From Setomelanomma holmii (Eukaryota; Ascomycota; Dothideomycetes; Pleosporales; Phaeosphaeriaceae), in assembly GCA_010015745.1 (NCBI GenBank), contig ML978239.1, positions 85,000-148,999 of the forward strand: 64,000 bases of DNA. The letters run 5' to 3'. The translations under genes and the position numbers were made by a program. This document shows positions 49,947 to 60,390 of the stretch, piece by piece. The notes beneath the pieces were generated by a model. The model was not told the DNA's origin, ran no database searches, and worked only from the letters and a program-made list of their open reading frames with translations. How positions within the stretch are numbered: the stretch's first letter is position 1; each line of letters opens with the position of its first letter.

Positions 49947-50477
49947 TCCGTGGCAATGCGATTATGAACTCTGTGGCGAGGAAATAATGGTCGCAGGTAG
50001 CGATCAAGCGTCTCTATGACAGCAAGCTATTCTTCGAGCACTTGGATTTTCAAGCATTTACAAGTTTGGTACATTGTGAAGTGTATCGCCACAGCCACAT
50101 AGAAGAGTCATAGTGGATTTGTAAGGGCGTAGCATTTGGCTGTGCCGACAATAAGCCGCCCTTCCTTGGTGTAGCTTTGCAATGGCGTACCAGAGTAGTA
50201 CTATTTTGCTCGATGTGCAGAAGTTTACCGATGATGAGATTTTACCCCGAGCGAAATCGAATGGTGGAAATCGTGGACGCTTCTTAGCGTGTTGTGCGTC
50301 ATCGAGGTCGCGCAGGAACAAGGGTCCAGCCGCAGGTCACTCCCGCGAACTACTGCTTCGCCACCAGCGCGTTTCTGGCGAGCTTCACATTCTCTACATT
50401 GCTCGCGCGCTCTTGGGTCGACCTCTTCTTCTCTATCGTGTAGACCATAGCCTTTCGTACACTACACCAACCTCACA
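49947..50477. promoter_or_regulatory. Divergent promoter PTH1 / RAD14
   Basis: About 0.53 kb between divergent start codons, containing both promoters. No gene, repeat or recognisable regulatory motif seen. Confidence 0.5.
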
Positions 50478-51713
50478 ATGGCGGAAAGGCAGCGAACGCC
50501 ACCACGAGCGACTCGCTCAGCGGGACAGCTCCCGCCAAACCCTCCTACGCCAGAACAGATCAGGAAGATGGAGATAGCTCGTCTCCAAGCGAAAGCTGCT
50601 GCACAGCAAGCCCAGGCCAGACCTTCACCCGCACCTTTCGCTGGCGAGAAGCGCGCATATGCCTCGATATCCGCCTCGAATGCGCCCACGCAATTACGAA
50701 ACGCTGCTGCAGCCTCTTCACAGAAGCGCGATCAGAATGGCATGGTACAACCGCCGTTGAACGACTACATACAGCCTGCGAAGAAGTACGCGAGGTCGGA
50801 ATTCATCGACTATGACTTCAGCAAGATGACCGACACGAAGGGGGGTTTCCTGAGCACAATAGACGATCCTCAAAATAAAGCTATGTGGAAAGGCATGCCC
50901 AAGGAAGAAGAGAAACCTGCGGGCATGACAATGGTGGATTGGGAACGCGAGCGCATACGGCGGAAGCTGCGGGCGAATCGTGCTGGTCCATACGAACCTG
51001 GTATATCTATTCTGGACACCGTAAATGGCAAGGAAGAAGAGGACGAAGAAGCCGCTCTCCTGGAAGCAGCAGAGAATGCTGAAGTCGAGAACGGCACATT
51101 CAAAGGCAAATACGGCGACGGTAAGCGCGACATAAAGGGCAAATGTCGCGAATGCAACAGTCTCGAGATCGACTGGAAATGGCAAGACATATTCGGCATA
51201 AGCGTATGCAACATATGTAAAGAGAAGCTGCCGGACAAATACTCCCTCCTTACGAAGACCGAAGCGCGCGACGACTATCTCCTTACCGACCCCGAACTCA
51301 AAGACGAAGACCTCCTGCCTCATATGGACCGCCCAAATCCCCACAAACAATCCTTCCACGCCATGCAGCTGTTCCTACGGCTACAAGTCGAGGCCTACGC
51401 CTTCAGCCCTGCGAAATGGGGTTCACCCGAGGCACTAGACGAGGAGTACGAGAAGCGGCGCGTCGTGTCGAAGGCACGGAAGGAGAAGAAGTTCAAGAAC
51501 AAGCTTGAAGATTTGAAGAAGCGCACGCGAGTGGAGGCGTACAAGCGGTCGAAACTGAGCGGTGGTGCGGATGCACAATTTGGACAAAAGATCAAAGGCA
51601 GGTATGATAGACATGAGCATGAGTGGGGTAGGAGTGTGCTTGATCCGGAGACGGGAATGACGAAGAAGAGGTGTGAGGAGTGTGGGATGGAGGTTGAGGA
51701 GTTGGAGTTTTGA
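50478..51713 (+). CDS. RAD14: Nucleotide-excision-repair damage-verification protein RAD14 (XPA)
   Basis: Binds and verifies DNA lesions and scaffolds the repair complex (TFIIH, RPA, ERCC1-type nuclease). Single exon, 411 aa. The XPA zinc finger is at about residues 222-247: CRECNSLEIDWKW, then CNICK (CxxC...CxxC). The DNA-binding domain follows (YSLLTKTEARDDYLLTDPEL, PHKQSFHAMQLFLRLQVEAYAF, KWGSPEALDEEYEKRR). A second cysteine pair closes the protein (KKRCEECGMEVEELEF). The N-terminus holds a helical RPA-contact-like segment (PEQIRKMEIARLQAKAAAQQAQ). No missing zinc ligand. Divergent from PTH1. Confidence 0.96.
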   Translation: MAERQRTPPRATRSAGQLPPNPPTPEQIRKMEIARLQAKAAAQQAQARPSPAPFAGEKRAYASISASNAPTQLRNAAAASSQKRDQNGMVQPPLNDYIQPAKKYARSEFIDYDFSKMTDTKGGFLSTIDDPQNKAMWKGMPKEEEKPAGMTMVDWERERIRRKLRANRAGPYEPGISILDTVNGKEEEDEEAALLEAAENAEVENGTFKGKYGDGKRDIKGKCRECNSLEIDWKWQDIFGISVCNICKEKLPDKYSLLTKTEARDDYLLTDPELKDEDLLPHMDRPNPHKQSFHAMQLFLRLQVEAYAFSPAKWGSPEALDEEYEKRRVVSKARKEKKFKNKLEDLKKRTRVEAYKRSKLSGGADAQFGQKIKGRYDRHEHEWGRSVLDPETGMTKKRCEECGMEVEELEF

Positions 51714-52377
51714 AGTGCTTGTTATGGTGCAGCATGTATAGCGCGGCATTGTGGTGTGTGGTCAGCTACTCGGATTGTGATATGATACCCAATTTTAACG
51801 TGAAAGCCTTATTCAGGATGTTACGTTGTAGCATGCCAGCGTTTTACTACCAGACTCGTTTAAAATCTCCGTAGGCTTTACGGAATATGATACTTCAGCC
51901 TCGTAGTACCCTTGTCGTGCCTGCCTAAATGTTGTGGCTGGGGCCACCTGCACGCCGACTCCGCAATAGCAGCTCACCACTTGCTCACGGCCTCAGCCAG
52001 TCCTACAACTCCCCCGAGATCGAAGCAAAGTCTTCCACAGTGATGTCTGGTAGCTAGGTATACCAATTTCTGGACGACATCAAGCAACCGCCCGAATACA
52101 ACAGTATGCCTATAGGCTCTTGGGCGGAGACAGCCTCTCTTGGTGAGGCATGATCGCTTCTGTCGCACATTGCGCACGACTCACAACTGCGACATCATAG
52201 CTGCATAGGACACGAAGTGCAGTCGAAACTTTCCCAGTGATTTTTGGCAAGCTGAAAGGCCCGCCGATTTGCTTATCTGGCTTTATGACTGTTCACCTGC
52301 CGGCGCCTTCAAAGTGTCGCAGTAGTTCGCCATAGCCTTGAGGCTTGATCCTTACTGATCAGGAGCTCGGAGTCGAC
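51714..52377. promoter_or_regulatory. Upstream region of the HET-domain gene
   Basis: About 0.66 kb, 3' flank of RAD14 and promoter of the next gene. Short frames only. Confidence 0.45.
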
Positions 52378-54907
52378 ATGGAACTGGAACACGAAGGCGA
52401 GCCGGGCGGTACCTTCCGCAGAATCCATCCGTACAAGATGTTCAATGCTGCTCCCGGCAAGATACAGTTTCGCTTGCTCGTGCTTCACGGTAGTACATAC
52501 AGTGAAGGGACCAGGGACTTCGTCGATTTAATGCGGGTCACCATTGAGGCTGATGATCCTTCCAACCCTACCTCGGATTATTCAAAGCAAGTACCCGACT
52601 ACGAAGCCATTTCGTACGCATGGGGCGAAGGGAGTCTAACACGAACATTGTACTGTACTCCTCAATCCCCACTCGATCATGTTTCTCGCAAGCCGTACGC
52701 ACAAGTGCTAGATGGTTTCGATAAAACCATCCCAATCGCCGTGAGCGAGACTGTTCATCGACTCCTAAGAGATCTCCGGCCGCGGACTGGGTATCGTCTA
52801 CTCTGGATCGATGGCGTCTGCATCCACCAAGGAGACTTGACAGACAAACGCGACCAAGTTCCACTCATGAGCACGATATATCGTCATGCTACAAGGACCA
52901 TCGTGTGGCTTCCTGGACCGCCCCGCCGAGCTTGGGAATACGACAAGCCCAAGCTTGGCCTCGCTGTAGAGTCTGCTGTGATAAAGTTGGGCTCGATTGG
53001 CTCGCGACTACTCGCCATCAAAGACGATCAAGAGAAAGCCAGACACGATGCGATGCTTCAAGGTCTTTTGTCAGCGTGGCCTGTCCTAACTACTTGGCAC
53101 AACAGGCTATGGGATGAGGACAGCGATACTTATGTCTCTCAACACGAGATTGATGCACTTCTCCAGTTCATGAATTCATCGTGGTTCAATCGAACATGGA
53201 CAGTGCAAGAGATAGTTCTGGGTCGAGAAGTTCTTATTCACTACGGCTGCACATGGATCTCCTGGGAAGATCTCAGTCGGGCATGTCTAGCGGCGCGTCA
53301 AGGTGGGATTGTGACATTCGCCCACTTCTATTCTATGTTCTCGGACATTCATCGATTTCGCTTGGCTCACGAATCTATGCTGCGTACCTGGAATGCGGGT
53401 CGTCGCACGATCGACAACAAGACGTATGAAGGCGACAAATCAGCCCTGTGGCATGACCTGTGTGCTGAACTCTACTTGTCAGTACAGACAGCGTACCTAT
53501 ATTTCTCTCTGGCTCACTTATTTCGATAGATACCCACTTCTACAGGCTACTCGACGCCGCGAAGCAAGCGACCCTCGCGACAAGGTCTTTGGCCTGTTGG
53601 GTTTGGCATGCGGCCACACGATCGGTGCACGATTGTCACGAGTAACACTTGCATCTCCAACTGTAGATTACACTTTGTCAATCGTGGAAGTGTATTTCAG
53701 AGCAGCGAAGACTTGCATGCTTGTTCAAGGCATTGGCGCCAGACTTGATTTTCTCTATGATGCAGGGAAGAACGAGCAGGATCATGGACAAGAGACGGTC
53801 GCTGTGCTCACAAGGATCATAGAGATAGACGCAACTGGGACAGACAATCTGCCGAGCTGGATCCCTGATTGGCGCGTTGCGAAGGCACCATGGCACAACC
53901 GCATAGCCTCTTTATCACCGCTGTTCCATGACATAGAGTTCGCGGACACTTCCTCTCTGGCTAGGCGGAAGTCTTATGCTACAGCCTCTTGGAAACAGTT
54001 TGAGGCCCACAGCGATATATACAGTGCTTGCCTTGCCGTTCGGGGCGTCGTGATCCTCCGAGTCTCGAACGTGTTTCCTGATTTGGACAACATCATCAGA
54101 CATCCCTTGGAACAAAACTGGTTCCAACAATATCCCGGGACGGATTCTTCTTATCTCGACATACTAAGGACTTTCCCAGACCTGCCATGGGATGATTCAG
54201 GAGTCTCAAGCTCTGAGGCTGCGGAAAGCGAGTCCGATGACCACTCCTTTGAGTCGGACATATGTGATGATGACCGCGGCAAGGCTACATATGTCGACAC
54301 TGACGGAAACGTGTTGTTCCAAGCGAATCACAGATCTGATGTCAATGGTCAGGACAATATCCAAGCATATCAAAGGAGCGATGTAAGCCAAGACTTCGGT
54401 GAAACGTCAGAAAGCGACGAAGAAACGGATGGCAACTACCATATGAACGCTGAGTTTTGGCCAAAGGTTCACTCGCCTCCACATCATGATGCGTATGACG
54501 GTGAACCGATCCCTTCGGCGTCAAGTGATACATTTGAATTTTGGCGTCATATCAACAGACCCCATAGCAATTTATCGTGGCCAGACCCTATCGATGCGGA
54601 ACTTCCGCTACATGAGCATCAACACTCTTTCGAATCGTCGAACGAAACATACGACATTCTGCCTCTTCCCAAAGAAGACGAGACGCTCGTGTTTCTCACA
54701 ACGGCCGGCTATATGGGCGAGGGACCGCCGGGCATCCGTGAGGGCGACGAGGTCGCCATTCTTTTCGGTTGCAAGACACCATTTGTTGTGCGCAGGATTG
54801 GTGGTCATTTTCAGCTTGTTGGAGAGTGCTTTGTGTATGCGTTGTCCGAGACGCAGATCTGGCATGACTTTGATGAAGGCAGGGTGGAAGATTTGCACTT
54901 CTGTTGA
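52378..54907 (+). CDS. HET-domain (heterokaryon incompatibility) protein
   Basis: Exons 52378-53481 and 53546-54907, joined in phase over a 64-nt GT-AG intron, give 821 aa. The HET core is complete: DYEAISYAWGEG, then LLWIDGVCIHQGDLTDKRDQVPLMSTIYRHATRTIVWL, then SSWFNRTWTVQEIVLGREVLIHYG, and SDPRDKVFGLLGLA after the intron. The C-terminal region has an acidic disordered insert (about 600-690) and a folded end (GIREGDEVAILFGCKTPFVVRR...YVLVGECFVYAL type). HET proteins cause cell death on meeting a non-self partner; the partner cannot be told here. An upstream in-frame TTG exists, but ATG 52378 is the first AUG. The decayed HET gene at 8833-10439 is a separate locus. Confidence 0.88.
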
Positions 54908-55298
54908 GTAGAGCAAGCGTTGCACGACTCTGTTTACTCCAACGACGATTCGGCGTGGCCATCCAGCACTAAAGATTGCAGCACACTCAGTCAGCAACAT
55001 CTCGGTCAAATCTCTAGTAAAGAGGGACAAGGCTGACGAGCTACCCGTTAGCACTAGGGTTTGCAGTGGATTCCGGGCTTCATCCTCCCACAGACGGACA
55101 AGGCTGAGATGGTACTCCATGGCGCTAAGGAACACAGTGCAATAATGAGCCGCGTATGCATAGAAGGGGATCAGGGGTCGAGGGCTTCTGGCAAATTTGT
55201 GTATTATGTTGTGCTATAGAGCAGCACAGCTTACCTGCAGAGGGGAACTGCTAATGCAAGCCTGCCAGAGCCTCAAAGGATGTGCTATAGTAGAATGC

Positions 55299-55326
55299 CT
55301 CTTGCGCGCTACAGATCGCAGTGCAG
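55299..55326 (+). repeat. Recurring element, copy A
   Basis: CTCTTGCGCGCTACAGATCG followed by CAGTGCAG. Shares the core GCTA-N3-AT-N-GCAGTGCAG with copies B-D. Weaker related cores occur at 54967-54986 and 55051-55070. Confidence 0.6.
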
Positions 55327-55642
55327 AGGCCTGCTGAAGCTGTCGGCGTCTTGTCGCTGCTTTATACGCTCGGGAACTATCAGGTCGAGCTGTAGATAGA
55401 GTGTTGGCCTACACTCATGGCACGCTAATGCTGGCATGTGGAGGCCAATGCCATATATACCGTTTCCTTTCGCAAGATGATCAAGACGACAATGAACTTT
55501 GGACGAATCCAGCGATTCCCGATCCTTCGACCAACCAATGAAATACTAGAGAGAGGATCGCGAAGACTGATCTCTTATTTGCACAGGCTCCACTGCTCGC
55601 GACGAGACAAGAAGTGCTTTGATGAACTAGGCTGAACAACTG

Positions 55643-55727
55643 CTCTTCCACGCTAGGGATTGCAGTGCAGTCGGGGAACAGGATCTTAAGCCTGCTTCAA
55701 TGCCCTGCAATTCTTAGCGTGGAAGAG
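55643..55727. repeat. Recurring element, copies B and C as an inverted repeat
   Basis: Copy B (55643-55670, +) starts CTCTTCCACGCTAGGGATTG. Copy C (55703-55727) is its inverse, differing at about 3 of 25 positions. With a spacer of about 32 bases they could fold into a hairpin in DNA or RNA. This could be a small MITE-like remnant or a structured transcript. Confidence 0.65.
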
Positions 55728-56051
55728 TGGGTGGATTGCGAGGCTGACGAAATGATTTAGTGGTCCCTAATCAAATATCTCAGTAGGCATAAACCTCCAT
55801 TTAATGCGCTGTGAATCTGCGGCTCGGCAGATGTATACTGCTACCAATCGACATGGAAATTCTACAGTTGTCATGTCCCATCACGGTGGCCAGCAGAGCG
55901 GGACGCTGGCAGACCGCATCAAGTGGCGACTAACCTTTCTGAAATAACCATGAAATCAAAGGGAACCTGAACATGATCATTGTCGATAGAGTGTGCAATG
56001 GTCTTGAAGACGAGTCGCGACTTAGCTTGAAAAAACCCATGGGCTGTGTGG

Positions 56052-56077
56052 TGCACTGCAATCTCTAGCGTAGAAGA
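56052..56077 (-). repeat. Recurring element, copy D
   Basis: On the minus strand it reads CTCTTCTACGCTAGAGATTG then CAGTGC, nearly identical to copy B. Confidence 0.65.
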
Positions 56078-56638
56078 GGGATTCTTCAGCCTCGCCAGCC
56101 TCAGGATCCTGGATGCGGGCTTGAAGCGGGATTGGTTGAGGCGGGCCGAAGCGGGCATAACCACTAGCGAATGCATTGCAAGACCAATCCCAGTGAAATT
56201 CCACCATAGCAAACCCCACGTCTATTTTCGAAATCGCGATGTGCCCATGAGCACAGACTAACAGTTTGTTGCTCCTGTCCTTGGTTTCTCGCCTGCTTCA
56301 ATGTGTACTTGGGGCCACTGCTGGGTATCCTGGAGGACAGCGAGGCTAGGCTGAAAGGCGTTCCTTTGTCTCGCGTGTTCTTCCGCAATAATGCTGAAGT
56401 CTTCGAAAAGAGAAGAGGCGGATTGAGGCGAATGAGGACTTGGCTAAACACTTTTCGCAATCTCGAGAGTGTCCAGACACCACTCCACCACTCTCTTAGG
56501 GTCTGCGTAGCCAAATCACAAGAACGATAAAAAGGCTATATTACTACGCAAGGTATGGTCATGCACCAGGTTGATCATTACCATCAACGTCGTAATGTGT
56601 GCCCTGGGATATACAAGAAATGGAACCCATTAGACTGT

Positions 56639-58148
56639 TCAATGATGTGAGACGAGCGGCCTTGTCTCCTTGTTGTGAAGAGGCGAATCTTCATCTTCGT
56701 CGTCTGAGTCCAAACCTCCAAGCTCAAACTCTTCGGCATCTCGCACTCGGCGATCAGGTCTGGTATGGCCATCCACATGGCCATTTAGGAGACCATTGGT
56801 GCGAGGCGCTTCGGTATCCGACTTCGAAATTTGGCTCCATGTTGAAACGGCGTAAAGATGAAGGAGCATGTTGACGACTGAAACACGTTAGCAGATAACA
56901 GATCCGAATGAACTAATGATACTTACAGAGAAAGAGCAAGAAGGCGACACTGAACAGGATGAGCACGTAAGAGACGTGGGTAATGTGCGCATCGTGAAGA
57001 AGCTGCATCTGCTCTTCGGTCGCTCCCATGAACAAAAAGCCGCCCGCAATGAGCAGAAACGGCGTCATGTACTGGAAGCTGTTGGGATCCGAGCCGTCGG
57101 TCGTCAGCGCATTGCGGTCCTTTAGCACGAATGAGATCTCAATGACGCGTGCAGCGCCCGCGGCCATGAGCGTGTATCCGAACACAGTGTGAAGCATCGT
57201 CGAGATGGGCAGGTGCTGAGGATGCGCAGACATGGCCCAACCAGTCATGAAGATGACCATGCCCGGAATCAGGTTCCGCTTCGCCCTTCCATCTCTTGCA
57301 CGACTCAGCCATACACCGACCAGGCCGGCAGCCCACCAGATGACGCCCATGGAAGTGTGCTGAACATCGTTGTGTGCCCACTCTTGGCCCCAGCGGTGCT
57401 CGGTAAAGGTGTTGACGCAGCCCCATGCAGCAATGACGAGCGAGTCGAAGAATTCTTGGCTCCTTCCCGTACGCCTGAGCCAGACTTGTCCGACCAATAG
57501 CAGGATGATAAGTATAATGCCGTATGCGATGAAGGCGCTGCCCATGATGAAGTGTGCGAGACACTGTCCGGTGTGGTCCGCTCGACAGAACCCCAGAGCC
57601 GTGATGCCGCCAAAGACGAATTGTACCCAGGTCACAATTGGCATGGCTTTGCCAACCACGCCATGTGCCTTCACTACCACCTTCCGAATCTTCCCGTGGA
57701 TGCCTTTTTCAAGATGGAGCTTCAAGTACACACCCATGGCAATTTGCGCGATCAACATGAGCATGATGTAGGGTACGAACTGGGCGTGGATGTTCTTGGT
57801 GAATTGCCTTCCTTTGTGCTTGTGCCCGAGGAAGTATCCGACCATAGCGAGGAGAGAGCCGAGTGTCTGTACGGAAACGTGCCATTTCGAGCGTATTATC
57901 TGAGGCTCTGTTAGTACAGAATTGTGAGGCTGTTACGTGCGCTTCCTTACACCCAGCACCATTCCAGTCGGGAAGATGATGCCCCAGGCCAAGCTCTGAA
58001 TCAGGATATGAATCCATAGTATCGAGTCGATAGGGTCAGCTGATATGGCATGCCCCTCTTCTATATTGTTGGTATGGTGGTCGTGCGCCCTGACGGCTGT
58101 GCTGAGGAGCAGGGCCGCCACGGCCACTGTTGTCGTCCGGACTTCCAT
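56639..58148 (-). CDS. YTP1: YTP1-like multispan membrane protein
   Basis: Exons 58148-57951, 57899-56927, 56877-56639 give 469 aa (yeast Ytp1 is 459). Starts with a signal peptide (VAVAALLLSTAVRAHDHH), then a luminal segment and the DUF2427-type helix pair (WIHILIQSLAWGIIFPTGMVLG). The YTP1 C-terminal domain follows with many helices and conserved histidines (SKWHVSVQ, GKAMPIVTWVQFVFGG, EHRWGQEWAHNDVQHTSMGVIWWAAG, HTVFGYTLMAAGAARV). The arrangement recalls cytochrome b561-type membrane proteins, but I see no proven haem ligand set. The last exon encodes a cytosolic acidic tail (DSDDEDEDSPL). Divergent from the Swi5 gene. Confidence 0.9.
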
Positions 58149-58445
58149 TTGACCGGTGCACAATAAGCCTTTTGCGTGTTTCAACGCTTCGGTGCTAAAT
58201 CGGTAAGAAAAACTCCAGCGCGGAGAATTCTAGGGTAAAGGGAGCATTCGAAAGCGTGATCGTAGAGGTAGAGAAGTGACGGCAAAGGGAGTTCAGTATG
58301 GAGAAGGCGCATTCATGCGTCGCAATCTACTGCTTACGTGAAAGGCAGGCGCGTCCGTCATTGGTTTCCGCCGCGGGCCGGCCAGGAACGCCAGCTTCGC
58401 CGACACCATCACTCGCTCCATCTTCACTTCACCTCACTCACCATT
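58149..58445. promoter_or_regulatory. Divergent promoter YTP1 / Swi5
   Basis: Just under 0.3 kb between divergent start codons, so the two promoters are compact or shared. Confidence 0.5.
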
Positions 58446-60005
58446 ATGGCCGCTGCAGATGGAAAGAGAGAAGTTCCGGACTCGGAGGACGAGCCCATGA
58501 CATCTTCGCCTGTCAGCGTTTCGGAGGGAGCTGCCGACAAGCTTTCCGCAACGGCACCTGTTCCACTCCAAGACGCCCAGGACGCGCTCCAAGAGGCTGC
58601 ACGACCTCACCAAGCAAACGCTAAGCGCCATGCCAATTCAACTGACGGCCGCACTGATGGCTTGGACGCCGATCGCGCCATTGCTTCAGTCGACGTCGAT
58701 GCGACAAAATTTGATCAGACTGACGTGCATCCTCCAACAGCATCGCCGCGAGATACTCATGACGGTGAAGCAAACAACCGGCCAGCAGAGCTTTCTGCGT
58801 CTGACTCCTTGCCACGGCCAAGGATCGATACTGGTCTGCCAATGGGCGCTGTGTGCACAACAACAATGAGCGTCGACCAGCGTGCCAGTCAGGAAGCCAC
58901 TCACAACACGACGCACCAGCCTGGAAGCGATGATGCCTCCTCAACTCACGCTATTGTGCAAGTGCCTCAAGCAAAAGACCATCATGAGGGGTCGTGTGGT
59001 GAACACCAACCTGGTTCTATAACTCAAAATGCTTCGACTTGCGATGATAAACAAAACTCATCCCACAACTTGGTGACTGAAGCACCCAGCCTGCATGATG
59101 CTGAGCAGATGACATTAGATGCAGTCTCGGATCGTCTCAATAATAGACGCAGCGGAGAGCATGAGTCCGTTTCAGCACACGCTACAGCGACGAGCGAAGA
59201 ACATAGCACCCCAAGCGATGCCGACATCCAGCAGGCCTCGGGGAGTAAACTCTTTCAAGCACAAATTGATGATCGGGTGAGCGCTCTTGTTGCCGAGCAT
59301 ACATTTTGGTCTAGTACTAAGAAGTTATTGGAGTTCCTTAGCTCACAAAATGATTAGGTCAAGTCATCTGAGGCAACTCTTCTCGATAGTGGCAGTAACG
59401 TAGAGGAAGGAGCCATCGTCGTCAGCCACATGGAGGTTTGCCCACGTCAAGCAGCAGAGAGCAACGAGCCTCAAGGCCATTCGATGAAGCCAGTATCACA
59501 AGTATCAGAACAGGGCGCACCAGCTTCGCATGAAGTAGACCAAGTTCCACAGCAGAGCAAAGCGTTGCCTGATGCATCCGTACCTCCAACGCCAAAAGTC
59601 GACCATCCAGCTACGACACCGGAGCCGAATCCTTCAACTCACTTCGCGCCTTCCGACCCAGTGCCTCTCGATTCTGTGAGTGCCACAGCCACAAAGACAC
59701 CCCAGGAGATCATCCTCGCGGAACTCAAAGCACAGAAGACTGCGCTATTAGCATCCCTGGCAACTCTGCCTGCCATTCAGGTGCTCATGGAAGAAAACGC
59801 CGAAACGTCTGATGGCGACGACGAGCCTACGGAGAAGGACATCATGGCTGCAGCGAACAAGATAGTCAAAGATCACATCAAGCTATTGCACGAATACAAC
59901 GAGCTCAAAGACGTGGGGCAGGGACTCATGGGCTTGATAGCAGACCAGCGAGGTGTCAGGATAGTAGCGGTGCAAGAAGAATTCGGGATCGATGCAAAAG
60001 ACTGA
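58446..60005 (+). CDS. swi5: Swi5-family recombination mediator with long disordered N-terminus
   Basis: Swi5/Sae3 proteins help load Rad51/Dmc1 onto single-stranded DNA. Only the last 100 residues match: TPQEIILAELKAQKTALLASL (coiled coil), then ANKIVKDHIKLLHEYNELKDVGQGLMGLIADQRGVRI and EEFGIDAKD. The preceding 390 residues are disordered, acidic and rich in Ser/Thr/His. The open frame contains one TAG at 59355-59357. An 81-nt intron from GTGAGC (59277) to ATTAG (59357) removes it and keeps the frame; TACTAAG inside it resembles a branch site. Spliced: 58446-59276 and 59358-60005, 492 aa. If unspliced, the Swi5 domain would be lost. The intron call is inference. Confidence 0.8.
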
Positions 60006-60390
60006 TTGGGCTGTGGAGGAGACGAGTGGTCGATTTCAGCCCCGGATGATCGCCACCTTTGCAGCTTCAACGCTGCAGTAAGTCGTGCCGTCTGACCAAT
60101 GATAAAAACATGTCGGCCTACTTGCAGCAAGTCCCTCCCTATTATCTGCAGTGTTAGCGCCCTTGTTCCAAAGGTTCCCTGCTATCGTTGCGCAGCTGCA
60201 TGTTGCTGCGTCCGTTCGTGGTTTTACACCATCTGAGAGGCGTCCGACACAGCCTCCGCGTCATTCACTGCCTCCTGCCTCCAGCCGCCTCCACCTGGTA
60301 AGCATCGCAGGACGTCTACTTAATGAAGGACCCGTCAGATCGCGCAACTATGCACCATCGCATACCCAGCCTTACCTTGCCAAAATTACA
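60006..60390. promoter_or_regulatory. Upstream region of the membrane protein gene
   Basis: About 0.39 kb. A frame opens upstream in phase with the next gene from 60151, but that part has no motif, so I start the gene at 60391. Presumed promoter. Confidence 0.4.

Larger units (their letters stand above)
54908..56638. other. Gene-free stretch with a recurring ~27-bp element
   Basis: About 1.7 kb between convergent genes (HET + and YTP1 -). The minus-strand frame at 54608-55135 is antisense to the HET gene. No protein is supported. The notable content is a family of related short elements (see the repeat entries) in both orientations. Confidence 0.6.

Noticed and set aside
54378..54391. HET gene at 52378-54907 as a pseudogene because of the stop at 53527-53529
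   Set aside because: A 64-nt GT-AG intron (53482-53545) removes the stop in phase and rejoins the conserved DPRDKVFGLLGL motif.
54608..55135. 175-aa open frame on the minus strand
   Set aside because: Two thirds of it is antisense to the conserved HET-gene exon and it has no motif of its own.
56639..58148. Ferric reductase or haem-binding oxidoreductase
   Set aside because: The histidines and helices fit YTP1; no FAD/NAD-binding domain follows, so a reductase call is unsupported.
59355..59357. Nonsense mutation splitting the Swi5 gene
   Set aside because: A well-formed 81-nt intron with a TACTAAG sequence removes it, so I prefer a spliced gene, although I cannot prove it.
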